The position numbers and the translations under genes are program-made. Shown here piece by piece: positions 42,686 through 50,109 of a stretch of 64,000 nt of DNA. Position 1 is the stretch's first letter, and each line of letters starts with the position of its first letter. Below the pieces are notes generated by a model. That model had not been told where the DNA came from. It worked only from the letters and a program-made list of their open reading frames with translations, and ran no database searches. The stretch lies in contig NZ_OX031157.1 of the NCBI RefSeq assembly GCF_943736995.1, forward strand, positions 1,585,001-1,649,000. Direction: 5' to 3'. Origin of the DNA: Sporosarcina sp. Marseille-Q4943. Its GTDB lineage: Bacteria; Bacillota; Bacilli; Bacillales_A; Planococcaceae.

Positions 42686-43278
42686 TGCGCCCGCCTCACT
42701 TTCAAAACTTTGTACATCCGATGGCCGAAGAATCCGGCAAGAATCGACAAGAGAATGTCTTTCGGCAACGGCGGAACCATCCAGGCCCAAGCCACTCCAT
42801 AGCTGAATGCGTCAGGTGCTGCAGCCCATAACTTATAGGCAGCATACATCCAATTCGTCCCGAATAAATAATTCACACACATCGCAACTAAAGCTGCAAT
42901 TACATAGCTTCGCAAACTTCCATTTCTTTCAACAATCTTCCCGGCAATATACGCAACGAGGATGAAGGAGACGATAAATCCGAATGTCGGAAAGAGAACC
43001 GCACTGAATCCTCCCTGGAATTTTGAGAAGACCGGCGCCCCTGCCAAGCCAACTGCCATATAGACTGTCATGGAAATCGCGCCGAGACGGCTTCCAAGAA
43101 TTAATCCCGCCAAGACGGCGAAAAATGTTTGCAATGTAATCGGCACGCCGCCGATGACAAGAAACGGCACAAACGATGTAATATTCGCCCCGATCATCAT
43201 CAATGCCGCAAACATACCACAATAGACGAGGCTGAGCGCACTCATCCCTCTTTTCGTATTCACTGTAGCTGTTGTCAT
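42682..43278 (-). CDS. bioY: Biotin ECF transporter substrate-binding protein BioY
   Basis: A 198-residue membrane S-component, about six helices, binding biotin. LVYCGMFAALMMIGANITSFVPF, GGVPITLQTFFAVLAG and the C-terminal PPLPKDILLSILAG segment are typical. The ATG at 43278 follows GAGGTGG; the frame runs four codons further. The energising EcfAAT module must be elsewhere. Coupled to bioB and preceded by a BirA operator. Confidence 0.95.
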   Translation of the reverse strand: MTTATVNTKRGMSALSLVYCGMFAALMMIGANITSFVPFLVIGGVPITLQTFFAVLAGLILGSRLGAISMTVYMAVGLAGAPVFSKFQGGFSAVLFPTFGFIVSFILVAYIAGKIVERNGSLRSYVIAALVAMCVNYLFGTNWMYAAYKLWAAAPDAFSYGVAWAWMVPPLPKDILLSILAGFFGHRMYKVLKVRRAH

Positions 43279-43309
43279 AGTCCACCTCATAATTTAAGTT
43301 ATCTTCAAT

Positions 43310-43338
43310 AGAATAAAAGTTAACTCAAATTGTGTCAA
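43310..43338 (-). promoter_or_regulatory. bioY promoter
   Basis: Minus strand perfect TTGACA (43333-43338), 17-base spacer, TATTCT (43310-43315). The -35 overlaps the second BirA half-site. Confidence 0.8.
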
Positions 43339-43360
43339 CCTGATTTTTATTTCAGTTAAC
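43334..43360 (-). promoter_or_regulatory. BirA (biotin repressor) operator
   Basis: GTTAAC (43355-43360) and GTTGAC (43334-43339) are separated by 15 bases, the spacing of Bacillus BirA sites. A third GTTAAC at 43319-43324 lies 9 bases further. Biotinyl-AMP-bound BirA would block the bioY promoter. Confidence 0.8.
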
Positions 43361-43375
43361 CAAACATCTGCGAAT

Positions 43376-43405
43376 AAAAAAACCGATAGCATCATTCGCT
43401 ATCGA
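43376..43405 (-). terminator. Terminator of the small membrane protein gene
   Basis: CGATAGC (43384-43390) pairs with GCTATCG (43398-43404); GTTTTTTT follows on the minus strand. It also isolates bioY from upstream transcription. Confidence 0.85.
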
Positions 43406-43419
43406 TTCCTGTATCAACG

Positions 43420-43608
43420 CTAGTTGTCTTCACTTTTCGGGAATAAAAAATGGGCGAGTATTCCGCTTAGGACGGCTGCGCCTATCGTGATCCACATTCT
43501 CGACATGCCCGGAACTTCTTGAAAGTTTTTATGGAGCATCCACCATGCAATTCCGGCAACAAGGAGTGCAATCGGGACGGAAAATTTGAAAATCCTCAAC
43601 AACTTCAC
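43420..43608 (-). CDS. Small two-helix membrane protein
   Basis: A 62-residue protein with two hydrophobic segments (about residues 8-25 and 38-56), ending in charged KSEDN. No family recognised. The start is GTG at 43608, or the TTG two codons later, which has AGAAGG closer to ideal distance. It is a single-gene unit with a clear terminator, divergent from the methionine riboswitch, which supports it being a real gene. Confidence 0.6.
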   Translation of the reverse strand: MKLLRIFKFSVPIALLVAGIAWWMLHKNFQEVPGMSRMWITIGAAVLSGILAHFLFPKSEDN

Positions 43609-43652
43609 CTTCTACCTTTTATTCATAGGCCCATTCTATCACAATTCACCTA

Positions 43653-43681
43653 TTGACGTATCCAATATTTAACGATATGAT
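43653..43681 (+). promoter_or_regulatory. Promoter of the yitJ-metH transcript
   Basis: TTGACG (43653-43658), 17-base spacer, TATGAT (43676-43681), about 30 bases upstream of the SAM riboswitch. Confidence 0.8.
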
Positions 43682-43713
43682 GTTTTAAATTATTCAAACA
43701 ACTGCATAACAAA

Positions 43714-43820
43714 TTCTTATCGAGAGAAGCTGAGGGACTGGCCCGTCGAAGCTTCAGCAACCAGCCGTTTCGGTCAGGTGCTAATTCCAGCAGGTCCGTT
43801 TCGGCCTGGCAGATGAGAAG
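43714..43820 (+). promoter_or_regulatory. SAM-I riboswitch (S box)
   Basis: The consensus core is clear: TTCTTATCGAGAGAAGCTGA followed by GGGACTGGCCC, GAAGCTTCAGCAACC, the GGTCAGGTGCTAATTCCAGCA pseudoknot region in part and closing AGATGAGAAG. SAM binding stabilises the aptamer so that the following terminator forms and yitJ-metH is off when methionine/SAM is plentiful. Confidence 0.96.
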
Positions 43821-43839
43821 AAGCGAGAATTCACTATCC

Positions 43840-43872
43840 AAAGCCTTCTTTTCAGCGAAGGCTTTTTTATTT
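43840..43872 (+). terminator. SAM riboswitch terminator
   Basis: AAAGCCTTC (43840-43848) pairs with GAAGGCTTT (43857-43865), followed by a T run. It is the expression platform of the S box. Confidence 0.92.
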
Positions 43873-43910
43873 TTCAGTCCTGTCGAAATTTTTCGCATAG
43901 AGAGATGCGT

Positions 43911-44070
43911 TTTTGAGTCTTTGGAGAAGGTTATGCGCAATTTCGAGCATTTATGCGCATTTGGCAGCGTTTATGCGTCTTTTGATGGTTTTATGCGTGT
44001 CTGGCGACGTTTATGCGCTTTTGGGAAGATTTATGCGTATTTGGAGCCGTTTATACGTTTTTCCGATGGC
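43911..44070 (+). repeat. Degenerate 20-bp direct-repeat array, family II, in the yitJ leader
   Basis: Units begin at 43911 (weak), 43931, 43951, 43971, 43991, 44011, 44031 and 44051, exactly 20 bases apart. The core is TTATGCGY, then TTTGG, then CGT; the remaining positions vary. The array fills most of the 5' untranslated RNA between the riboswitch terminator and yitJ, so about 260 bases separate the terminator from the start codon. It is not coding: 20-bp units change frame each time. Confidence 0.88.
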
Positions 44071-44139
44071 AACATGCCGGATTGGTGTACAAGGGATTAG
44101 TAGGTTAAGGGATATCGATTGAAGAGAGGATGATTTCTT

Positions 44140-45987
44140 ATGAGATTGCTTGATCGGTTAAAAGATAATGTACTGGTGGCGGACGGGGCGATGGGGACGC
44201 TGCTGTATTCATATGGCATTGATTTTTGTTATGAAGAATTGAACGTTGAGAAGCCTGAAATTATTGAGAAGATCCACCGCGAGTATATCGATGCGGGGGC
44301 GGATATCATCCAGACGAATACATATGGTGCTAATTCTCTCAAGCTCGCCCGTTACGGTATGGAGCATCGGGTAAAGGAATTCAACGAGGCGGCGATCCGG
44401 ATTGCGAAGCGTGCCGCGGCGCCTGGCAATCAATTCGTGCTTGGGACAATCGGCGGTCTGCGCGGCATCCGGAAAAGTGACGCTTCGCTAACCGAAGTGC
44501 TGACGATGGTGCGTGAACAGGCTGACGCTTTGCTTTCCGGCGATCCCGACGGACTGTTGCTAGAGACATATTACGATTTTGAAGAATTGTCGACGGTCGT
44601 TACCGAGCTGCGGAAACTAACGAATCTGCCGCTCATTGCGCAAGTCGCAATGGATGAGCCCGGTGTCTTGCAAAATGGAATGAATCTCAATGACGCGCTT
44701 CATCAGCTGGAAGCGTTAGGAGCGGATGTCGTCGGCGTCAACTGCCGGTTAGGTCCGTATCATACGATCCAAGCATTTGAAAAAGTGACGATTCCGGAGC
44801 GAGCGTTCCTTTCCGCAGCTCCGAATGCAAGCTTGCTCGATGTCGAGGATGGACGGATCGTTTATGCGTCCGAAGCCGATTATTTCGGGCGTGCAGCAAC
44901 CCTACTCCACGATGAGGGCGTCCGCCTGATCGGGGGATGCTGCGGAACGACGCCAAAGCATATCGCCGCCGCGAAAAAACAGTTGGCGGGACTGCCGCCG
45001 GTCACGAAAAAAATCGTCACACCTGAAAAACCGATTATCATCCGGGAAGCGGAACCTACAAAACACGTACCGCTTCATATAAAGGCCAAAACGCAAAGGA
45101 CAGTCATCGTGGAACTAGATACGCCCCGCCATTTGGAGACAGAGCAATACTTCATCGGCGCGAATGAATTGCACGCAGCCGGTGTCGACGCCGTCACATT
45201 GGCGGACAATTCCCTCGCCTCCCCTCGCATTAGCAATATGGCGATGGGGTCGATGTTGAAGCATGAACATCATATCCGGCCGCTCGTCCACTTGACGTGC
45301 CGCGACCATAACTTGATCGGGCTGCAATCCCATTTGATGGGGCTCGATGCGCTTGGAATCCATGACATCCTCGCCGTCACGGGAGATCCGACGAAAGTGG
45401 GCGATTTCCCCGGCGCGACGAGCGTCTATGACGTCTCCAGCATGGAGTTGCTGCAGCTCATCAAACAATTGAACGAAGGGATTTCCTTCACGGGCAAGCC
45501 TCTTCGAAAAAAGGCGAAATTCTCGGTCGCTGCAGCGTTCAATCCGAATGTCCGCGTTCTCGACCGTGCTGTGCAGCGGCTCGAAAAGAAAATTGAGTGC
45601 GGGGCGGATTATTTCATTACACAGCCCGTCTATACGAAGGAGAAGATCATCGACATTCACGAAGCGACGAAGCATTTGGATACGCCGATCTTCATCGGCA
45701 TCATGCCGCTCACAAATATTCGGAATGCCGAATTCCTGCACCATGAAGTGCCGGGCATCAAACTGTCCGAAGAGGTGCTCGACCGGATGGCCGCATGCGG
45801 GGATGACCGTGAAAAAGCGACACAGGAAGGCATTAATATAGCGAAGGAACTGATCGACACAGCAGCGGAACTATTCAACGGCATCTATATCATTACGCCG
45901 TTTCTCCGCTATGACATGTCTTTGGAACTCATCAGCCATATAAAAGAACTTGACGGGAAGAAGGAGAGGAGTATTGTCCATGCCTAA
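44140..45987 (+). CDS. yitJ: Bifunctional homocysteine S-methyltransferase/methylenetetrahydrofolate reductase (YitJ type)
   Basis: A 615-residue fusion. Residues 1 to about 290 form the homocysteine-binding barrel with zinc-ligand cysteines in VGVNCRLG and GGCCGTTP; residues about 320-610 are the MTHFR (FAD) barrel with PAVTGDPTK-like AVTGDPTKVGDFPG and ITQPVYTKEKI. It supplies methyl-THF and methylated product for methionine synthesis. First gene of the S-box operon; ends 8 bases inside metH. Confidence 0.95.
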   Translation: MRLLDRLKDNVLVADGAMGTLLYSYGIDFCYEELNVEKPEIIEKIHREYIDAGADIIQTNTYGANSLKLARYGMEHRVKEFNEAAIRIAKRAAAPGNQFVLGTIGGLRGIRKSDASLTEVLTMVREQADALLSGDPDGLLLETYYDFEELSTVVTELRKLTNLPLIAQVAMDEPGVLQNGMNLNDALHQLEALGADVVGVNCRLGPYHTIQAFEKVTIPERAFLSAAPNASLLDVEDGRIVYASEADYFGRAATLLHDEGVRLIGGCCGTTPKHIAAAKKQLAGLPPVTKKIVTPEKPIIIREAEPTKHVPLHIKAKTQRTVIVELDTPRHLETEQYFIGANELHAAGVDAVTLADNSLASPRISNMAMGSMLKHEHHIRPLVHLTCRDHNLIGLQSHLMGLDALGIHDILAVTGDPTKVGDFPGATSVYDVSSMELLQLIKQLNEGISFTGKPLRKKAKFSVAAAFNPNVRVLDRAVQRLEKKIECGADYFITQPVYTKEKIIDIHEATKHLDTPIFIGIMPLTNIRNAEFLHHEVPGIKLSEEVLDRMAACGDDREKATQEGINIAKELIDTAAELFNGIYIITPFLRYDMSLELISHIKELDGKKERSIVHA

Positions 45988-48900
45988 ACATCCAATCGAA
46001 CAACAGCTAAAAAACAGAATCCTCATCATAGACGGAGCGATGGGCACAATGCTGCAAGCGGAAGATCTCTCGACAGACGATTTCGGCGGAGAGGAATACG
46101 ATGGCTGTAACGAATATTTGAATATCCTTCGCCCCGATATCCTCGATAAGATCCACCGGGCCTATTTGGAGGCGGGAGCGGATATCATTTGCACGAACAC
46201 ATTCGGAGGCACCCCCCTCGTACTGGACGAATTCAGCCTCGGCCACCGGGCTTCTGAAATTAATAAAAAGGCTGTGGAAATCGCGATAAAATGTGCAGCC
46301 GACTACTCGACACCGGAGTGGCCGCGTTACGTCGCCGGCGCAATCGGTCCGACAACGAAGACGCTTTCCGTCACAGGAGGAATTACATTCGACAAGCTTT
46401 CTGACGATTTCTATGTGCAAGCAAAGGCATTGATCGAAGGCGGTGCTGATCTTTTATTGATGGAAACGAGCCAAGACATGCTCAATGTAAAAGCGGGGAC
46501 AATCGGGATCAAACGGGCTTTCGACGAAACAGGTATCGAGCTCCCTGTCATGATATCGGGGACGATTGAACCGATGGGAACGACTTTGGCCGGGCAAAGC
46601 ATCGAAGCGTTCTATATATCGATTGAGCATATTAAGCCGCTGTCAGTCGGATTGAACTGTGCGACAGGTCCGGAATTCATGACGGATCATCTGCGCTCAC
46701 TTTCCGATCTTGCGACGAGCTATGTCACGTGCTATCCAAACGCCGGATTGCCTGACGAAGAAGGTCATTACCATGAATCGCCTGAATCCTTATCCTTGAA
46801 GCTGAAAGGATTCGCGGAAAAAGGATGGCTGAATATGGTCGGCGGCTGTTGCGGCACGACCCCTGATCATACCCGCGCGCTCCGTGAAGCGGTTGACGGT
46901 CTCACCCCGCGCCAGAAGCCTGAGAACGGGCATGACCATGCTGTTTCAGGCATCGAACCGTTATTATATGACCCATCGATGCGCCCGCTGTTAATCGGCG
47001 AACGAACGAATGTCATCGGTTCAAGGAAGTTCAAACGGTTGATTGTCGAAGAAAAATTCGAGGAGGCTTCCGAGATTGCACGTGCTCAAGTGCGCGGCGG
47101 TGCTCACGTCCTAGACATTTGCCTTGCGAATCCGGATCGTGATGAGCTTGAAGACATGAAGAACTTCATGCAGGAAGTCGTCAAAAAGGTGAAAGTGCCT
47201 CTTGTCATCGATTCGACGGATGAAAAGGTCATCGAAGAGGCGTTGAAGTTCTCCCAAGGAAAAGCGATCATCAACTCCATCAATTTGGAGGATGGCGAAG
47301 AACGATTCGACGCGGTGATGCCTCTCGTGAAGAAATTCGGCGCTGCTGTCGTCGTCGGGACGATTGATGAAATCGGAATGGCAGTGTCGCGCGAACGGAA
47401 GCTTGAGATTGCGGAACGCTCCTATGATCTCCTTGTGAACAAATGGGGAATCGCTCCTGAAGATATCATTTTCGATCCGCTCGTGTTCCCTGTCGGAACG
47501 GGTGATGCACAATACATCGGTTCGGCAGTTGAAACGATCGAAGGCATCCGGCTGATCAAGGAGAAAATGCCGCGGTCGTTGACGACGCTCGGCGTGAGTA
47601 ACGTTTCCTTCGGGCTGCCCCCTGTCGGCCGTGAAGTACTGAACGCGGTGTACTTGTATCATTGCACCCAGGCGGGACTCGATTACGCGATTGTCAATAC
47701 GGAGAAGTTGGAACGGTACGCTTCCATTCCGGAGAATGAAATAAAACTTGCGAATGATCTTCTGTTCACGACAACCGATCAGACGCTTGCGGATTTCACG
47801 GATTTCTACCGGGATAAGAAGAAAGAGAAGACCGAGGACGATATTCCGAAGACGGTTCCTGAACGGCTCGCGTATTACGTCGTCGAAGGGACGAAGGAAG
47901 GCCTGATCCCTGACTTGGAGGCGGCGCTCGAGATGTATGATTCGCCGCTCGAAGTCATTAACGGACCGTTGATGGAAGGGATGTCGGAGGTCGGCCGCCT
48001 GTTCAACGATAACCAACTGATCGTAGCTGAAGTATTACAAAGCGCGGAAGTGATGAAGGCTTCGGTTTCATTCCTCGAGCAGTTCATGGAGAAGAAAGAG
48101 GACGATTCCGGTAAAGGAAAAATCATTTTGGCTACGGTCAAAGGGGATGTCCATGACATCGGGAAAAACCTTGTCGACATCATCTTGAGTAATAACGGGT
48201 ACCGCGTCATCGATATTGGCATTAAAGTGACGCCAGCGACCCTCATTGACGTCATCCGGAAAGAGAAGCCGGACATTATCGGGCTGTCCGGATTGCTCGT
48301 GAAGTCTGCACAGCAAATGGTGCTCACCGCCCAAGATTTCAAGGCGGCAGGCATCGACACGCCTGTCATGGTCGGCGGCGCTGCATTGACACGAAGATTC
48401 ACGGAGACGAAGATCGCACCGGAATACGATGGGCCGGTCATCTATGCGAAGGATGCGATGCAAGGACTCGACCTTGCCAACCGGTTGCAGGGCGGAGACA
48501 AAGAGGCTTTGCTGAATGAACTCGTGGAAAAGCAGGAGAAGCGTATCGAATCAGAGGCGATTCGTGCGACGCGGGATACCGCGGTTGCCGTATTACCGAG
48601 GCCAGTGAAGACAGTGCGGGAAGATGCGCCGGTTTTCGTCCCATCGGACTTGCGTAGACGTGTCCTTAGAGATTACTCAGTCTCGCATTTGTACCCTTAC
48701 GTCAATATGCGGACGCTGATCGGGCATCATTTGGGGTTGCGCGGCAATGTCGATAAGATGCTTTCGAATGGCGAGGAGCGTGCAGTGCAGCTTCATGAAA
48801 TGGTGACGGGCTTCCTGGAATCCGGCAATCTCTCCGCTTCCGGCTTGTACCAGTTCTTCCCCGCGCAGGCGGACGGAGACGATGTGATCATATATGATCC

Positions 48901-49417
48901 GGAAGACGCGAAGACGGAAATCGAACGCTTCACGTTCCCCCGTCAAAGCAAGGAGCCGTTCCTCTGCCTCGCCGACTATTTGAAGACGGTGGAAAGCGGT
49001 GAGATGGACTATGTTGCGCTCATGCAAGTAACGGCGGGACACGGTGTACGGGAGTATGCGAACAGGTTGAAGGCGGAAGGGAAATTCCTCGAGAGCCATG
49101 CGTTCCAAGCGACAGCGCTTGAATTGGCGGAAGGATTCGCCGAGCGTGTCCACCAGGAAATCCGTGATCAATGGGGATTCCCGGACGCCACCGATTTCAC
49201 GATGCGCGACCGGTTCGCTGCCAAATACCAAGGTCAGCGCTTCTCGTTCGGCTATCCGGCTTGTCCGAACCTTGAGGATCAGTCTAAACTCTTCGGGTTG
49301 CTGAAACCGGAAGACATCGGCGTCCATTTAACCGAGGAGTTCATGATGGAGCCGGAAGCATCGGTATCGGCCATCGTATTTGCGCATCCAGACGCGCGGT
49401 ATTTTAATGTGGATTGA
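45980..49417 (+). CDS. metH: Cobalamin-dependent methionine synthase
   Basis: An 1145-residue four-module enzyme: homocysteine domain (1-320, with GGCCGTTPDH), pterin-binding domain (about 345-600), cobalamin cap and binding domains with DVHDIGKNLVDIILSNNG (about 640-830; His is the cobalt ligand) and a C-terminal SAM-dependent reactivation domain (about 880-1145, with YFNVD end). The ATG at 45980 has AAGGAGAGG upstream and overlaps yitJ. Both gene products handle homocysteine and methyl-THF under one riboswitch. Confidence 0.97.
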   Translation: MPKHPIEQQLKNRILIIDGAMGTMLQAEDLSTDDFGGEEYDGCNEYLNILRPDILDKIHRAYLEAGADIICTNTFGGTPLVLDEFSLGHRASEINKKAVEIAIKCAADYSTPEWPRYVAGAIGPTTKTLSVTGGITFDKLSDDFYVQAKALIEGGADLLLMETSQDMLNVKAGTIGIKRAFDETGIELPVMISGTIEPMGTTLAGQSIEAFYISIEHIKPLSVGLNCATGPEFMTDHLRSLSDLATSYVTCYPNAGLPDEEGHYHESPESLSLKLKGFAEKGWLNMVGGCCGTTPDHTRALREAVDGLTPRQKPENGHDHAVSGIEPLLYDPSMRPLLIGERTNVIGSRKFKRLIVEEKFEEASEIARAQVRGGAHVLDICLANPDRDELEDMKNFMQEVVKKVKVPLVIDSTDEKVIEEALKFSQGKAIINSINLEDGEERFDAVMPLVKKFGAAVVVGTIDEIGMAVSRERKLEIAERSYDLLVNKWGIAPEDIIFDPLVFPVGTGDAQYIGSAVETIEGIRLIKEKMPRSLTTLGVSNVSFGLPPVGREVLNAVYLYHCTQAGLDYAIVNTEKLERYASIPENEIKLANDLLFTTTDQTLADFTDFYRDKKKEKTEDDIPKTVPERLAYYVVEGTKEGLIPDLEAALEMYDSPLEVINGPLMEGMSEVGRLFNDNQLIVAEVLQSAEVMKASVSFLEQFMEKKEDDSGKGKIILATVKGDVHDIGKNLVDIILSNNGYRVIDIGIKVTPATLIDVIRKEKPDIIGLSGLLVKSAQQMVLTAQDFKAAGIDTPVMVGGAALTRRFTETKIAPEYDGPVIYAKDAMQGLDLANRLQGGDKEALLNELVEKQEKRIESEAIRATRDTAVAVLPRPVKTVREDAPVFVPSDLRRRVLRDYSVSHLYPYVNMRTLIGHHLGLRGNVDKMLSNGEERAVQLHEMVTGFLESGNLSASGLYQFFPAQADGDDVIIYDPEDAKTEIERFTFPRQSKEPFLCLADYLKTVESGEMDYVALMQVTAGHGVREYANRLKAEGKFLESHAFQATALELAEGFAERVHQEIRDQWGFPDATDFTMRDRFAAKYQGQRFSFGYPACPNLEDQSKLFGLLKPEDIGVHLTEEFMMEPEASVSAIVFAHPDARYFNVD

Positions 49418-49464
49418 CTTGTTGGTCGCCTCCTATGTGGGGGCGGCTTTTTTTGGATGGGGTT

Positions 49465-49569
49465 TGGACGTGGGGAGTGGTGTTTTGGACGCGTGGGAGG
49501 TTGGTTTGGGCGCGGATGGCGGTGCTTTGGACGCGCGGAGGATTGCTTTGGACGCGGAGAGCTTTATGT
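49465..49569 (+). repeat. Degenerate 21-bp direct-repeat array, family I copy B
   Basis: Units start at 49465, 49486, 49507, 49528 and 49549, exactly 21 bases apart, with openings TGGACGTGG, TGGACGCGTGG, TGGGCGCGGAT, TGGACGCGCGG and TGGACGCGGAG. The first three openings occur in the same order at 5535, 5556 and 5577. The array lies in the convergent spacer between metH and the cotD terminator. Confidence 0.88.
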
Positions 49570-49603
49570 GTCTGCTTCTCTCCACCGTCGCGATTCAAAA
49601 AAA

Positions 49604-49649
49604 CAAAAAAGCTGTCCCGCTGTCGAAGTGCTCGACGCCGGAGACAGCT
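49604..49649 (-). terminator. Terminator of cotD-like gene
   Basis: AGCTGTC (49610-49616) pairs with GACAGCT (49643-49649), with an inner TGTCGA/TCGACG stem; a T-rich run follows on the minus strand. Confidence 0.8.
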
Positions 49650-49658
49650 GTATTGCTG

Positions 49659-49985
49659 TTAGAACCCTCTTCTCCCAAAGCCGAAGAAGCCTCTGCCCCT
49701 TCTACCGAAACCAGGCCCTTGTCCAGGGTATACCGGCGCGCCCATTACGGTTTCCGTTGTCTCAGTAAAATAGTGCCGCGGCGTGATAACAGGATGCTGC
49801 CTATTGACGTTGACAATCGGATGAATATACGGTTGTTCAACTGGGAAGAATTGGTCATTGAAGCGACATTGTGTCGGGCAAACGATTGGTTGCAGTTGGC
49901 TCATTGGCATCATCCGGTTTCCTCCACAAAATCCTCCGCACTGTCCTCCACAATGTCCTCCACAGTGTCCGTGTTGCATCATCAT
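49659..49985 (-). CDS. cotD: CotD-family inner spore coat protein
   Basis: A 108-residue protein. After a short start it has four Cys-Gly-Gly units (HCGGHCGGQCGGFCGG), then the CotD-like middle CPTQCRFNDQFFPVEQPYIHP with IVNVNRQHPVI, and an unusual Arg-Gly-Phe tail (GFGRRGRGFFGFGRRGF). CotD is an inner coat component in Bacillus. ATG at 49985 is preceded by GGGGGGTG at good distance; a GTG two codons upstream is possible. It is evidence for a spore former. Confidence 0.82.
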   Translation of the reverse strand: MMMQHGHCGGHCGGQCGGFCGGNRMMPMSQLQPIVCPTQCRFNDQFFPVEQPYIHPIVNVNRQHPVITPRHYFTETTETVMGAPVYPGQGPGFGRRGRGFFGFGRRGF

Positions 49986-50109
49986 CTTCACTCACCCCCC
50001 TCTACCTATTACATGTGAAAAAGACCGGGACATACGGGCGAGCGACCATGGACGATATGAATTTCACTAGTTATTTGTTCTGTGTGCTTGTCTTCCCCTT
50101 CTCCTCAAT

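Noticed and set aside
43911..44070. CRISPR-like array
   Set aside because: Units are contiguous, 20 bp and degenerate along most of their length; there are no identical repeats separated by unique spacers and no cas genes. The same applies to the arrays near 5.5, 49.5 and 63.4 kb.
43813..44100. Plus-strand open frame of 95 codons covering the 20-bp array
   Set aside because: It spans the riboswitch 3' end, its terminator and the repeats, has no ribosome-binding site and shows no protein-like conservation.
45115..45744. 209-codon minus-strand frame inside yitJ
   Set aside because: Shadow of the MTHFR domain; no promoter or ribosome-binding site.
47111..48016. 301-codon minus-strand frame inside metH
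   Set aside because: Antisense to the cobalamin-dependent methionine synthase, with a His/Arg-rich composition typical of shadow frames.
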